From: Pseudomonas sp. Q11
Lineage (GTDB): Bacteria; Pseudomonadota; Gammaproteobacteria; Pseudomonadales; Pseudomonadaceae
Length of the DNA: 64,000 nucleotides
Assembly: GCF_024494355.1 (NCBI RefSeq)
Contig: NZ_JAKNQY010000006.1
Span: forward strand, 124,001 to 188,000
Reading direction: 5' to 3'
In this document: positions 45,060-54,643 of the stretch, piece after piece
Layout of the letters: each line of letters begins with the position of its first letter
How positions within the stretch are numbered: the stretch's first letter is position 1
The notes under the pieces: generated by a model
The model's input: only the letters and a program-made list of their open reading frames with translations
Database searches by the model: none
What the model was told of the DNA's origin: nothing
Translations under genes and position numbers: made by a program

Positions 45060-46340
45060 TCAAGCAAATTGCGGAAGCCAAAGCGCGATCTGCGGAAACA
45101 GGATCAAGAGCGCGATCAACACAAGTAATACGAAACAGAAAGGCAAGGTGCCGAAGACCACATCCAGGAATTTGCCTTTATTACGAATACTTTGCACCAC
45201 GAACAGATTCATCCCGAATGGCGGGGTGATTTGTCCCATCTCGCACAGGATGATGAGTATCACGCCGAACCACAGCGGATCGAAACCCAAGGCGATAATG
45301 ACTGGCACCACCAGCGGTGCGGTGGTGATCAACATGGCCAGCGTGTCCATAAAGCAGCCGAGGATGATGTAGAACAGGATGATGGCCAGCAGCGTGCCCA
45401 TCGGCGACATGTCGAGGCCCGTCACGAAACTGACCAGGGTTGATGTCAGCCCGATGGATGACAGCACGAAATTGAGGAAGAACGCCGACAAGGTAATGAA
45501 GATGATCATCCCGGTCGTGCGCATGGTTGACTCGAAGGCTTGTCCCAGGTTTTGCCAGGTGAAGGCGCGCCGCCACAGGCCCAGGGCGAACGCGGCGATG
45601 ACCCCCAGGGCCGCCGATTCACTGGCGGTCGCGAAACCGCTGTAGATGGCCCCGACCACCAGGGCGAAGATGGCCAGCGGCGGCAGCAGGTCTGGAAGGC
45701 TGTCCAGCCGTTCGGCCCAGGTCGAGTGTTCCTTTTTGCCGCCCAAATCGGGCCGGATGAGGCACGCCAACACGATGATCGCCACGAACATGAAGCTGAG
45801 CAGGATGCCCGGGATCGTAGCCGCCAAGTACAACTTGGGCACTGAGAGATTGGCGATCAGCGCGAACAGAATCATGTTGATCGAGGGCGGAATCAAAATA
45901 CCGAGCGTACCGCCGGCGGCAATCGAGCCGAGGAACAGCGGGGCAGGGTAGCCTTTACGTTCCTGCTCCGGCAGGGCGAGGGTCGAGATGGTGGCCGCGG
46001 TCGCCACGCTGGAGCCGCTGGTTGCCGAGAACAGTGCCGAGGCGCCAATGTTCGAATTCATCAAGCCACCGGGCAGCCAGGAAAGCCACTTGGCGACGGC
46101 ACCGTACATGCGCCCGGCGACGCCCGAGCACACCAGTAACTCGCCCATGAGTATGTAGAGCGGGATAGCGACCAACAAAAATTCGGCGCTGGTGCTCCAG
46201 GCAATTTCGCCTATGGCGTTGCTGAGCGGCAATGTCGAGAACAGTTCTGACAACGAAAGGCCCAGCAAGCCGACGCTGACCGCCGCAGCCACGCTCAAGC
46301 CGAGCAGGGCCAGTAGGGTGAAGAGGGTAAAGGCGAGCAT
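45060..46340 (-). CDS. TRAP transporter large permease (DctM type)
   Basis: The 426-residue protein has about twelve helices and the DctM signatures: SATSGSSVATAATISTLALPE, FLGSIAAGGTLGILIPPSINM and GQITPPFGMNLFVVQ. With the small permease and the binding protein it imports an organic acid with Na+. The start follows the small-permease stop directly. The substrate is inferred only as an acid; the ben cluster nearby makes an aromatic or hydroxy acid possible. Confidence 0.92.
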   Translation of the reverse strand: MLAFTLFTLLALLGLSVAAAVSVGLLGLSLSELFSTLPLSNAIGEIAWSTSAEFLLVAIPLYILMGELLVCSGVAGRMYGAVAKWLSWLPGGLMNSNIGASALFSATSGSSVATAATISTLALPEQERKGYPAPLFLGSIAAGGTLGILIPPSINMILFALIANLSVPKLYLAATIPGILLSFMFVAIIVLACLIRPDLGGKKEHSTWAERLDSLPDLLPPLAIFALVVGAIYSGFATASESAALGVIAAFALGLWRRAFTWQNLGQAFESTMRTTGMIIFITLSAFFLNFVLSSIGLTSTLVSFVTGLDMSPMGTLLAIILFYIILGCFMDTLAMLITTAPLVVPVIIALGFDPLWFGVILIILCEMGQITPPFGMNLFVVQSIRNKGKFLDVVFGTLPFCFVLLVLIALLILFPQIALWLPQFA

Positions 46341-46958
46341 TTAGTGCGCTCCATTCGACGGGGTCGTTGTGTGCCCTGGTGCGGGACGGTGGGTTTCTTC
46401 TTGAATGTCCTCCTCGACGGAATGGATGCCGATCAGCGCACCGATCGACGCCCATCGTTGTTGGCGCAGTTGGATCACGCTGGCCCAGCCCAACACCCCG
46501 ATGGTCAGGGCAAAGAACAGGTAGCCGGCGAACCAGACGGCTTGAGGTACCCACTGCGGGATTTGCAGCGGTGTGGTGGACGTCGAGCGGTACTGGATGG
46601 AATCCCACAGTACGTCCCATGCGTGGAACAGCACGGTGCCGACGAAAAGCGCCATACAGCTCAACGCCAGCAGATCCAGGGAGGTCCTGAATTTGAGGGG
46701 CAGGCGCGAGTAGACGATGTCCACCCGGATATGGGAGCGTTTTAACAAGGCGATGGGAAAGGCCCAGGTGCTGACAATGGCCAGGACATAGCCGGCTATT
46801 TCGTCGGCGCCGCCCATGGACAGGCCGATGGTCTTGCGCAGGATCAGGTCAATGCCGATCATCAGTGCGGTGCCCATCAGGGCAATACCGCCAAGCCAGG
46901 CGCTTAGCCTGGCAATGCTGTTCACGAGACGGATAGCAGAAAATTCAGTGCGTTTCAT
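46341..46958 (-). CDS. TRAP transporter small permease (DctQ type)
   Basis: The 205-residue protein has four helices and the typical LILRKTIGLSMGGADEIAGY segment and SHIRVDIVYSRLP. The C-terminal ~40 residues are hydrophilic and longer than usual (HSVEEDIQEETHRPAPGHT). The ATG complementing 46956-46958 has a GGAGA site; a TTG six codons upstream is an alternative. It abuts the large permease gene. Confidence 0.88.
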   Translation of the reverse strand: MKRTEFSAIRLVNSIARLSAWLGGIALMGTALMIGIDLILRKTIGLSMGGADEIAGYVLAIVSTWAFPIALLKRSHIRVDIVYSRLPLKFRTSLDLLALSCMALFVGTVLFHAWDVLWDSIQYRSTSTTPLQIPQWVPQAVWFAGYLFFALTIGVLGWASVIQLRQQRWASIGALIGIHSVEEDIQEETHRPAPGHTTTPSNGAH

Positions 46959-47048
46959 GGAGGGGGTTCTCCGCAAACGTGGGGGCGTTCAGAACGCGCA
47001 ACAAGCTTTGTCGCGCAGCTCCATAGGTATTCAACGGATGTGCACGGG

Positions 47049-48104
47049 TCAGGGGTTGTGCAGGCTAACGCCAAGGGACGCGCCTGCCGTGGCATTCCAA
47101 CGCTCGACACACTGCGCACCGCAACGCTTGCCCCAATCGTTGGCAATCTTGAGAACGGCGTCCTGCAGAATCTTCTGCTCGGCATTTGTCGGGGTGCTGA
47201 CCTGCATATGGGCCGGACGGTGAATCTGGCAGTCAGGCGCGCCGATGTTGCAGGCCAATGCAGAGTGATTTTCTTTGGCGGTTTCTTCCCACAACCGGTC
47301 TTCCAGGACCTGGGATTGTGCCTGGAGCAAACGTTGTACAGGCTCGGGCAACGCCTGCCAGCGCTTCAAGCCAATGGCATAGAAGCCAACCGACCAGTCC
47401 ACCGGCAGGTTGTAGAGGTGATTGGCCACGTCGTACCACCTGGCCGCATTGCCTGAGCCAATGCCCGTTACCGCACAGTCAATGACGCCGGTCTGCATGG
47501 CCGTCACCACCTCGGCGAACGGCAAGGTCATGGGCGATCCGCCGAGCGCCTTGATCAACTCGGACATATTGCGCCCGCGTACGCGAATCTTGCGCCCCTT
47601 GAGGTCGGCGATGGAATTGACGGGGTCACGACAGAAGAACACCTGCGCCGTGTAAGGCACCGTCGCCAACAGCTTGACGCCATGTCGTTCGGCCATGCGT
47701 TCTGCCAACACTGGTTTGAACGCTGTCGAAACCCGATGGGAGGTTTCGATATCGGTGGCCATGCCGGGCAGGTCGATCCCTTCGAAAAAGGCGTCGTCGC
47801 CGGCCACGAAAGCAAAGACGCCCATGCCGATTTCAACCGCGCCAGAGCGGATCAAACGCACCATCTCAGCGCCTTTGAGACCGCTTTCCGATAGCCCCCT
47901 GAGACGCGCCGTGACGGTGCCCCCCGAACTGTCGGGCAGGGTCTTGTTCCAGAACGGTTTCTCCACCGCACGGAAGGTGTAATTGTGGCTGCCACCGCCA
48001 ATCACATTGAAGTGGGTGGTCGCCTGGGTGTCCGCCAAGGCTGCGGGCCCGATCAGGCCGCAGAGCATGGCGAAGATCAGAAGGGGAGTCTGGTACGGTT
48101 TCAT
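47049..48104 (-). CDS. TRAP transporter substrate-binding protein (DctP type)
   Basis: The 351-residue protein has a signal peptide (ending ALADTQ). It carries the DctP pattern, including GRKIRVRGRNM, the arginine that binds a carboxylate, and PMTLPFAEVVTAMQTGVIDCAVTG. It delivers its ligand to the permease encoded downstream. It lies 73 bases after the RraA-like gene. The second TRAP binding protein in the window (51674-52669) is not closely similar, so the ligands probably differ. Confidence 0.9.
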   Translation of the reverse strand: MKPYQTPLLIFAMLCGLIGPAALADTQATTHFNVIGGGSHNYTFRAVEKPFWNKTLPDSSGGTVTARLRGLSESGLKGAEMVRLIRSGAVEIGMGVFAFVAGDDAFFEGIDLPGMATDIETSHRVSTAFKPVLAERMAERHGVKLLATVPYTAQVFFCRDPVNSIADLKGRKIRVRGRNMSELIKALGGSPMTLPFAEVVTAMQTGVIDCAVTGIGSGNAARWYDVANHLYNLPVDWSVGFYAIGLKRWQALPEPVQRLLQAQSQVLEDRLWEETAKENHSALACNIGAPDCQIHRPAHMQVSTPTNAEQKILQDAVLKIANDWGKRCGAQCVERWNATAGASLGVSLHNP

Positions 48105-48177
48105 GGTAGTCCTGTTGTTTTTTTGAGGGAGCTACATGGCAGAAACGAAATGGCAACGTGCGTCTGGGTTTTCTTGT

Positions 48178-48849
48178 TCAGGATCGGCCCAGGGTGGCGG
48201 CGTCGATGATGGATCTGGAACCTGTGACATCCGGGAATTTCTCGCCGTTTGCCAGTCTTGCCAAGGTGATTTTTTCGTTCTCCTGAAACGCGATTGCGCG
48301 CCGCGCCAGTGGGAGGACCTGGCCCGGGGTAATGACGACGATACCGTTCTCGTCGGCGACCACCGCATCACCGGGATGGACCACGACACCGCCACATTGG
48401 ACCGGGGTACAAAACTCGCCTTCTTCGCCCTTGACCCGAGTGGTAATGGCACTGGCGCCCCAAGACCATATGGGAACCCCATGTTGGCGCAACTCGCTCA
48501 GGTCGGTGACGAATCCATCAATGACGATGCCGGCGATGCCGGCCTGCTTGGCCGCATACGCCATGGCGCCACCCATGGCTGCCGTGACCCGTTCACCGCA
48601 ACGATCCACGATCAGAAAATCACCTGGCCTGGCGCAGCCCATCGCGTAATGCAAAATGCCCCCATCGGCCCCAGGCATTCTCACTGTAACGGCGGTTCCA
48701 ACCGCTCTAATGTCTTGGAAATGGGCTTTAATATGGGCACTTAGAATACCTTTAGTGACAAAGTGGCCGATGGTTGCCGGCTCGGCCGCAAGAAGAATCG
48801 AAAGTTCTTCTGTGGCGATCTGTTGCGGTAGTTCTTTAATGATATACAT
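48178..48849 (-). CDS. RraA family protein (aldolase/decarboxylase-like)
   Basis: The 223-residue protein resembles RraA and 4-hydroxy-4-methyl-2-oxoglutarate aldolases: GDFLIVDRCGERVTAAMGGAM, GIAGIVIDGFVTDLSEL and GDAVVADENGIVVI. In active aldolases the DG..RD motif supplies an Arg and Asp for the oxo-acid and metal. Here it reads DGFVTD, with Thr in place of Arg. It heads the TRAP operon and so may process its solute. It is divergent from a LysR gene. Activity is uncertain because of the lost arginine. Confidence 0.82.
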   Translation of the reverse strand: MYIIKELPQQIATEELSILLAAEPATIGHFVTKGILSAHIKAHFQDIRAVGTAVTVRMPGADGGILHYAMGCARPGDFLIVDRCGERVTAAMGGAMAYAAKQAGIAGIVIDGFVTDLSELRQHGVPIWSWGASAITTRVKGEEGEFCTPVQCGGVVVHPGDAVVADENGIVVITPGQVLPLARRAIAFQENEKITLARLANGEKFPDVTGSRSIIDAATLGRS

Positions 48850-48961
48850 GCTGGGATTTACTTGTTTTTGATGAATGTCTGATACAGTCAGTGCAGCCTA
48901 ACAAGCAAGAATCCAATGCGATAATAAAAATCAACGTGTCAACACCAGGACGATTTTTATC

Positions 48962-49861
48962 ATGAGAATTACCCTGATGCAGATCGAGGCCTTCTATTGG
49001 ACTGCTCGATTAGGTGGTGTCCATGCTGCCTCACGACATCTTCATCTAACACAGCCGGCCATTTCCTCTCGAATTCGCGAGATGGAGTCGTTGCTGAGCG
49101 TGAAACTTTTCGACCGCAGCAAGCAACGCATGATCATCACCGCCGATGGCCTGATCGCCCTGCAACATGCCGAGTTGGCGCTTAACAACAGCGTCAAGCT
49201 CGAGCAGTTCGCGGCCAAGCAAAAGCACAATCGCAGATTGCGCGTCGGCGCTGACGAGTGTTCGGCAATGGTCGGGCTGACCGCGGTCATCGCCGAGATC
49301 AAGGCGCATTTTCCAGAGATCACCCTTGAAATCACGATTGATGTGGGGGCGGTGCTTAACCGAAAGCTCAATGATCACGAGCTTGACCTGGCGCTCCTGA
49401 CCAATCCGATGACGCGAGACGATGTCACCGACATCTTTCTAGGCTGGATGACCTTCCAGTGGGTGGCCGCCGCACAGTTGGACATTGAAGGGGGGGCATT
49501 TCTACCGGAACATGCCGGCGCCTATCCCATCGTGACGCATTCCGCGCCCTCGACCTTGTACTCGGTCGTTGAGCGATGGCTGAAAGAAGGGGGGAATGTG
49601 TCCGAGGCTTTTCACTCCAGTAATTCCCTGGCATTTATCGCGAAGATGATCTCTGCTGGACACGCTATTGGTATTCTTCCTGTTCCGTTAATTCGAGACA
49701 TGTTGGCAGTGGATATGTTGAAAGTATTGCCCAGTCATCCACCCATCGCACCGGCCAGGTTTTGTTTGTCTTATTTAACGGAAAGGCCCGATGTGCAACT
49801 CGATGAGTTGGTCGCATTGACGCGGGCGACGCTGTTGCGTCAGAACTTTCTGGTCAACTAG
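48962..49861 (+). CDS. LysR family transcriptional regulator
   Basis: The 299-residue regulator has the LysR helix-turn-helix (FYWTARLGGVHAASRHLHLTQPA as two helices, then ISSRIREMESLL) and an effector domain. It is divergent from the rraA-like/TRAP operon with a 112-base gap, the usual layout for a LysR activator and its target. A short CTGA-N5-TCAG dyad in that gap is a weak candidate site. The inducer is unknown. Confidence 0.88.
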   Translation: MRITLMQIEAFYWTARLGGVHAASRHLHLTQPAISSRIREMESLLSVKLFDRSKQRMIITADGLIALQHAELALNNSVKLEQFAAKQKHNRRLRVGADECSAMVGLTAVIAEIKAHFPEITLEITIDVGAVLNRKLNDHELDLALLTNPMTRDDVTDIFLGWMTFQWVAAAQLDIEGGAFLPEHAGAYPIVTHSAPSTLYSVVERWLKEGGNVSEAFHSSNSLAFIAKMISAGHAIGILPVPLIRDMLAVDMLKVLPSHPPIAPARFCLSYLTERPDVQLDELVALTRATLLRQNFLVN

Positions 49862-49880
49862 TCGTTTCCGCTTGTTGTTC

Positions 49881-49907
49881 GGCCGAATCAAATGTATTGA
49901 TTCGGCC
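49881..49907. terminator. Hairpin between convergent genes
   Basis: GGCCGAATCAA and TTGATTCGGCC form a perfect 11-bp stem around ATGTA. It lies 20 bases after the LysR stop and before the end of the aldolase gene. The T-tract is poor on both strands, but the strong stem suits a two-way terminator. Confidence 0.6.
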
Positions 49908-49941
49908 TTGCACTATGAGCTGTTCTTTATAAGTTGTGTCC

Positions 49942-50757
49942 TCAGGCACAAGCGTGTTGAGCCCCTAGGAACGTTTTTTGGATCGCGGCGATGTGTTGTC
50001 CCGCCTGATTCAGCCATGAAAGATCACTGCCCATCAGCAACATGTCACAGCCCATGTCCAACAGGCGCCTGGCTGTTTCCGTGTCTGCTGGAAAGCAGGG
50101 CACCATGACTTGGATCGAGCGCTTGTGGCATTTCTCGATCAGTAACGCCAGGCGCGCCTGGACTTCGGAGTTGCCGAGGCGATAGTCAACCGGCAATTGA
50201 CGGGACAACGAGTAATCCGCCGGGCCGAAATGCACCGCATCGATGCCTTCGACACCGAGGATTTCATCGATGTTGTCAAAGAACTCGTAGCTCTCGGCCA
50301 TGGGCACGATCACGCTACGGGAGTTCTCCTCTTGCGTGTAACGGGCCCAGTCAAATCCGGGGCCGGCGTAATTCGCCGAGCGAACCGAGCTGTCACCGCC
50401 GCGACGGCCCAACGGTGGGAATTTGCTGCAGCGGATGATTTCGCGCATCTGGCCAGCGTCGTGGACCTGGGGGACGATGATCCCGGCAGCGCCCATTTCC
50501 AGGGCTTTACGGATGTCCCATTCGAGGGTGCCACGAACGCGAACCAGGCTGTGGATCGCGGCGTGGTGGGCCGCCAGAATCAGTTTTTCCAGGTCTTTAT
50601 CGACGCCCAGAGCGGTGTGCTCGGCATCGATGAAGACAAAATCCAGCCCCCAATTGCCAGCCACTTCGATGGGCATGCAGGCCGTACTGTAGATGTTCAT
50701 CCCGAACGTCGGGCCGTCCGCCATTCGATCTTTCAGCGAGGTGATCTTCTTGTGCAT
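49942..50757 (-). CDS. HpcH/HpaI family aldolase
   Basis: The 271-residue class II aldolase has FIDAEHTALG, LVRVRG, GAAGIIVPQVHDAGQMREI, and DAVHFGPADYS, the metal- and pyruvate-binding elements of HpaI, GarL and related enzymes. It should split or join pyruvate and an aldehyde. It is last in the second TRAP operon. With kdgD divergently encoded, a sugar-acid derived 2-keto acid is a reasonable substrate, but the exact one is not known. Confidence 0.88.
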   Translation of the reverse strand: MHKKITSLKDRMADGPTFGMNIYSTACMPIEVAGNWGLDFVFIDAEHTALGVDKDLEKLILAAHHAAIHSLVRVRGTLEWDIRKALEMGAAGIIVPQVHDAGQMREIIRCSKFPPLGRRGGDSSVRSANYAGPGFDWARYTQEENSRSVIVPMAESYEFFDNIDEILGVEGIDAVHFGPADYSLSRQLPVDYRLGNSEVQARLALLIEKCHKRSIQVMVPCFPADTETARRLLDMGCDMLLMGSDLSWLNQAGQHIAAIQKTFLGAQHACA

Positions 50758-50796
50758 TGCAATTACCTGAGAATGCGTTTTTCGGTGGCGGTTGTG

Positions 50797-51600
50797 TCAG
50801 AGGCGATAGGTCTCTGGCAGACGGTCGCGGAAGGGGTGTATCTCGAACACGCCAGGGTCGCGGATCAATGACTTGTTGCGCGCCTTGTCCAGGTCGATGT
50901 CGACGCTGAAGATGCCGTCCTCTTGTCCGGCGCGAATCAAGGTCTGGCCGGACGGTTCGATGATGTGGCTCATGCCGATGAACTGCATGCCACCGTCCAT
51001 GTCGTTACGGTTCGCGGCGACGAAATAGACGATGTTCTCGGCAGCGCGCACGTTGCTGAAAATGTCCGGCAGCAGGCGCGCCTGCTCGGGCCAGGCCGCG
51101 GGCAGGACAACGATATCGGCCCCCTCCAGTGCCAGGGTGCGTACGACTTCCGGGAAGCGGATTTCGTAGCAGATCGCCAGGCCGATACGGCCGATTTCCG
51201 TATCGAATACCGGCGGTGTCCATTCGGCTGGGCGATCAGTGAAACGGTCACCGATCATGAAGGGCAGATGGCGCTTGCGATGCAGGCCGATGATCCCTTT
51301 GGGCCCCACCAGCGCAGCGGTATTGAAGATCGACTCGGCGTATTGCTCATAGAAACCGACGACAATGTGGATGCCGGTTTCAGCGGCGACCGCAAGCAGG
51401 GGATTGAGGGCATCGAGGCTGATGGCGCCTTTTTCCAGGTCTTCGCGGCTGTCGAAGGAGCCCCCAGTCAGCAGGCATTCGGCAAAAGCGATCAGGCGCG
51501 AGCCTTCTTTTGCGGCTTGCCGTGACAGCTCAGCGACGTTGTCGATGGTTTGAGCCGGATTGCCGACAACAGGGTGGATCTGTGCGACCGAAATTTTCAT
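50797..51600 (-). CDS. Nitrilase superfamily amidohydrolase
   Basis: The 267-residue enzyme has the Glu-Lys-Cys triad: Glu in IAFAECLLTGG, Lys in LHRKRHLP, and Cys in GLAICYEIRFPEV. It hydrolyses an amide or nitrile in the cytoplasm. It follows the TRAP binding-protein gene by 73 bases and precedes the aldolase by 39. Its presence suggests that the imported compound is an amide or carbamoyl acid, or that an amino group is removed during breakdown. Confidence 0.9.
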   Translation of the reverse strand: MKISVAQIHPVVGNPAQTIDNVAELSRQAAKEGSRLIAFAECLLTGGSFDSREDLEKGAISLDALNPLLAVAAETGIHIVVGFYEQYAESIFNTAALVGPKGIIGLHRKRHLPFMIGDRFTDRPAEWTPPVFDTEIGRIGLAICYEIRFPEVVRTLALEGADIVVLPAAWPEQARLLPDIFSNVRAAENIVYFVAANRNDMDGGMQFIGMSHIIEPSGQTLIRAGQEDGIFSVDIDLDKARNKSLIRDPGVFEIHPFRDRLPETYRL

Positions 51601-51673
51601 GGTTTGATTTCCTCGTGATGGATTGGAAGGCGTGCGCTGAGTGGGGTGCTCAGCGCAGCGGTGGGCGGCGCCG

Positions 51674-52669
51674 TTATTGCGGGTGGTAATCCACGGCCGT
51701 GTAGACTTTCTTCACCAGTTCGGGATTGATCTGCGCGGCGTATTTGTCGATCACCGGGCGTATTTTTTGCTGGATGCGCGCGATCTCTTCGGGGGCCAGT
51801 TCGTTGACTTGCATACCGGCACTTCGCAGTTCAGCAATCGTCCTGCTGTCGGCCTGGCGGGAAATCTCCCGTTGTTCAAGGCGCACTTCCATGGCGACCT
51901 CTGTCAGCAGCGCCTTCTCATCGGCATTCAAGCTGTCCCAGAAGGGTTTGCCGATCAGGACGATCTGCGGGTTGTAGTTGTGATGGGTCAGGCTGAGGTA
52001 TTTCTGCACTTCATTGAACCTTGAGGCGAGGATCAGGGCTGCCGGGTTTTCCTGACCGTCCACGGTGTGGGTTTCGAGCGCGGTGTGCACTTCGGTGAAG
52101 GGCAACGGTGTTGGATTCGCTCCGAGTGCCGTCCACACATCAAGGAACAACGGCGATTGTTGCGCGCGAATTTTCAGGCCGGCGATGTCTTCCATCTTCT
52201 GCACCGGCCGCACGTTATTGGTCAGGTTGCGCACGCCCAGCTCCCAGAACGCCAGGCCCACCAGGTTCTTCGCGGGCAACTGGTCGATCAGCATCTTGCC
52301 GACTTCGCCATCGAGCATGGCGTCGACCTTGGCGGTATCGGTGTAGATAAAGGGGAAATCGAGAATGCCGAAGTCAGTCACATGATTGAGCATCAGGCCG
52401 GCGTTCCAGGTCATCATTTCCACCACGCCGCCCTGTAGTGAGGAGAGCACTTGTACGTCGCCGCCCAGTACGCCATTGGGAAAGGTCCGTACTTTGATCT
52501 TGCCGCCGCTGCGTTCATTGACCTTCTTGGCAAACAGCTCCATGCCAATGGCCGGCGGCGTTCCCTTCGGGCTGGTGGCGGCAAACTTGATCGTGTGAGC
52601 GTTGTACTCGGCGGCGAAACTCAAACTGCTGGCCAGCAGGGCAGCCAGGACGGTTAGATGCTTGATCAT
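51674..52669 (-). CDS. TRAP transporter substrate-binding protein (DctP type)
   Basis: The 331-residue protein has a signal peptide (MIKHLTVLAALLASSLSFAA) and the DctP core: FAATSPKGTPPAIGMELFAK, DIAGLKIRAQQSP with the carboxylate-binding Arg, and PLPFTEVHTALETHTVDGQENP. It is the third gene after dctQ and dctM in this operon. The ligand is probably a sugar acid or its derivative, given kdgD on the other side of the shared promoter region. Confidence 0.92.
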   Translation of the reverse strand: MIKHLTVLAALLASSLSFAAEYNAHTIKFAATSPKGTPPAIGMELFAKKVNERSGGKIKVRTFPNGVLGGDVQVLSSLQGGVVEMMTWNAGLMLNHVTDFGILDFPFIYTDTAKVDAMLDGEVGKMLIDQLPAKNLVGLAFWELGVRNLTNNVRPVQKMEDIAGLKIRAQQSPLFLDVWTALGANPTPLPFTEVHTALETHTVDGQENPAALILASRFNEVQKYLSLTHHNYNPQIVLIGKPFWDSLNADEKALLTEVAMEVRLEQREISRQADSRTIAELRSAGMQVNELAPEEIARIQQKIRPVIDKYAAQINPELVKKVYTAVDYHPQ

Positions 52670-52696
52670 GGTTTTTCCTTTTTCTTGTCGGTTGTT

Positions 52697-53980
52697 TTAG
52701 TGGGCGAACCATTGCGCTGGAACAGTGACCAGGTCAGGGAAGATCACCAGGAGAAAGAGGACGATGGTTTCGGCGATCAGGAACGGGATGGTGCCCTTGA
52801 GCAGCGCTTCGTAGCGCATGTTGCCGATGCCACAGACGACGTTGAGCACCGTGCCCACGGGCGGGGTAATCAGGCCGATAGAGCAATTGATCATGAACAG
52901 CACGCCGAAGTAGATCGGGTCGATGTTCGCGGCGGTCACGACAGGCACGAGGATCGGCGCCAGCAGCAAAATCGTCGGCGTCAGGTCCATGACCATGGAG
53001 ATCAGCAGAATCAGCAGCATGAGCACCACGATTAGCAGCTTCGGGTTGTCCATGAGCGGTTGAATGAGGTCGATGATCTGCCCCGGAATGTCCGCGATGG
53101 TAATCATCCAGGCCGGGATCGAGGCGGCGGCGACCAGGAACATGACGGCCGCAGTCGTTTTTCCTGCGCGCAACAGCAATTCGCTGAGTGACTTCAGGCT
53201 GAGCTCACGGTAGATCAGCGACGACACCAGCAGCGCATAGACGCTCGCCACCGCACCCGCCTCGGTAGGCGTCACGATGCCGAAGCGCAGGCCGACCACG
53301 ATGATCACGGGCAACAGCAGCGCCCAGGTACTGTCAGCCAAGGCCTTGAGGCGTTCCTTGCCAGAGGCCTTGGGGCTCAGCTGGACGTCGTTGTCGCGAC
53401 GGGACACCAGCCACCAGGTGATGACCAGCGCAGTGGCGATCATCAGCCCCGGGGCGATCCCCGCCAGGAACAATTTGGTGATCGACAAGCCGGAGGCGAC
53501 CCCCAGGACCACGAAACCGATGCTCGGTGGAATAATCGAGCCAAGCACCGAGACCGAGGCGATCAGGCCGCCGGATCGGTTGCGGTTATAACCTGCGATG
53601 ACCATCATCGGCAGCAACAGTGCGGTCAGTGACGCCGCATCGGCCAGCGCCGAGCCCGACAAGCTCGAGAGCAATACCCCGGCGAAGATGGTGACGTAGC
53701 CAAGGCCGCCGCGCAGATGGCCAACCAGGGAAATGGCCAGGTTGATGATGCGCTTGGACAGGCCACCGCTGTTCATGACCTCGCCGGCGATGATAAACAG
53801 CGGAATGGCCAGCAACGGAAAGCTGCCCGCCGAGTTGATGATGTTCTGCGCGATGATCTGGCCGTCGAACAACCCGAGCAGCCACATCAGGGCTACGCCG
53901 CAGAGGATCAGTGCATAGGCGATTGGCGCGCCTATGAGCAAGGCGGCCATCAACACGCCGACAAAAACGCCCAGGGCCAT
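52697..53980 (-). CDS. TRAP transporter large permease (DctM type)
   Basis: The 427-residue permease starts MALGVFVGVLMAALLIGAPI at an ATG sharing one base with the small-permease stop (TAATG). Signatures are SLSGSALADAASLTALLLPMM, GSIIPPSIGFVVLGV and GLITPPVGTVLNVV. About twelve helices are predicted. A much longer frame upstream is ignored. Confidence 0.93.
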   Translation of the reverse strand: MALGVFVGVLMAALLIGAPIAYALILCGVALMWLLGLFDGQIIAQNIINSAGSFPLLAIPLFIIAGEVMNSGGLSKRIINLAISLVGHLRGGLGYVTIFAGVLLSSLSGSALADAASLTALLLPMMVIAGYNRNRSGGLIASVSVLGSIIPPSIGFVVLGVASGLSITKLFLAGIAPGLMIATALVITWWLVSRRDNDVQLSPKASGKERLKALADSTWALLLPVIIVVGLRFGIVTPTEAGAVASVYALLVSSLIYRELSLKSLSELLLRAGKTTAAVMFLVAAASIPAWMITIADIPGQIIDLIQPLMDNPKLLIVVLMLLILLISMVMDLTPTILLLAPILVPVVTAANIDPIYFGVLFMINCSIGLITPPVGTVLNVVCGIGNMRYEALLKGTIPFLIAETIVLFLLVIFPDLVTVPAQWFAH

Positions 53981-54486
53981 TATTTGAGCACCCCTTGTGC
54001 GGCGGAGGACAAGGGCACACCAGCCGGTGTAGCCAGGTGCTTCACCAATTGAGCGCAGAGCAGCAGGGTACTCAAGACGCAAAAGACCAATCCGGCGCCA
54101 TAGAACAAGCTCATGGATATGCCGGTGGAAGGGGCGCCCACGTCCAGGTTGATCAATGTCTGCTGCCAACTTCCCTGGAGAAACAGCGAAGTTGCGAACA
54201 GCATCAGCAGGTAGGTCAACGTCAACAGGTGTTTGGCAATCTTGGGCGAGACACGGCTGGTCAGGATATCGACGCCGATATGACCCTTTTCATGAAGCAT
54301 GAGTTGGGAGCCGGCGAAGACCAGCCAGACGAATGCCAACCTGGAAATTTCTTCAGCGAAGAACAAGCCGGAATTAAAGCCGTAGCGCAATACGACATTG
54401 GTGAAAATCAGCGCCGTGATACAAACCAGGCACGCAATGATCAACACCTTCAGCGTTAGAAAATAAAGTCTCAGGACGGCGTTCAT
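53980..54486 (-). CDS. TRAP transporter small permease (DctQ type)
   Basis: The 168-residue protein has four helices, with FFAEEISRLAFVWLVFAGS and EKGHIGVDI, the conserved DctQ elements. It is the first gene of the operon. The 372-base region upstream is shared with kdgD and contains two operator-like sites. Confidence 0.9.
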   Translation of the reverse strand: MNAVLRLYFLTLKVLIIACLVCITALIFTNVVLRYGFNSGLFFAEEISRLAFVWLVFAGSQLMLHEKGHIGVDILTSRVSPKIAKHLLTLTYLLMLFATSLFLQGSWQQTLINLDVGAPSTGISMSLFYGAGLVFCVLSTLLLCAQLVKHLATPAGVPLSSAAQGVLK

Positions 54487-54626
54487 GGTGCTGGCACCAG
54501 GTTGAGACCATGGAGGCTGCGCAACGGCGGTGTTGCAAGGAGAACCGCGCCGCTGAGCCGATTGGAGCGCGCTGCAAGAAGATGCAAAGGGAGCATAAGT
54601 AAGGTCACCTTTTTATTATTTGTTAT

Positions 54627-54643
54627 ATGTCGTCGTACGACAT
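54627..54643. promoter_or_regulatory. Operator-like site 1, TRAP side
   Basis: ATGTCGTCGTACGACAT has perfect 7-bp inverted half-sites around a CGT centre. It shares 13 of 17 positions with the site at 54801-54817. The form suits a GntR-family (FadR subgroup) regulator, many of which control sugar-acid genes. No such regulator gene is in the window. Confidence 0.55.

Noticed and set aside
48850..48961. CTGA-N5-TCAG dyad as a LysR binding site
   Set aside because: Four-base arms are expected by chance and the T-N11-A pattern is not clear.
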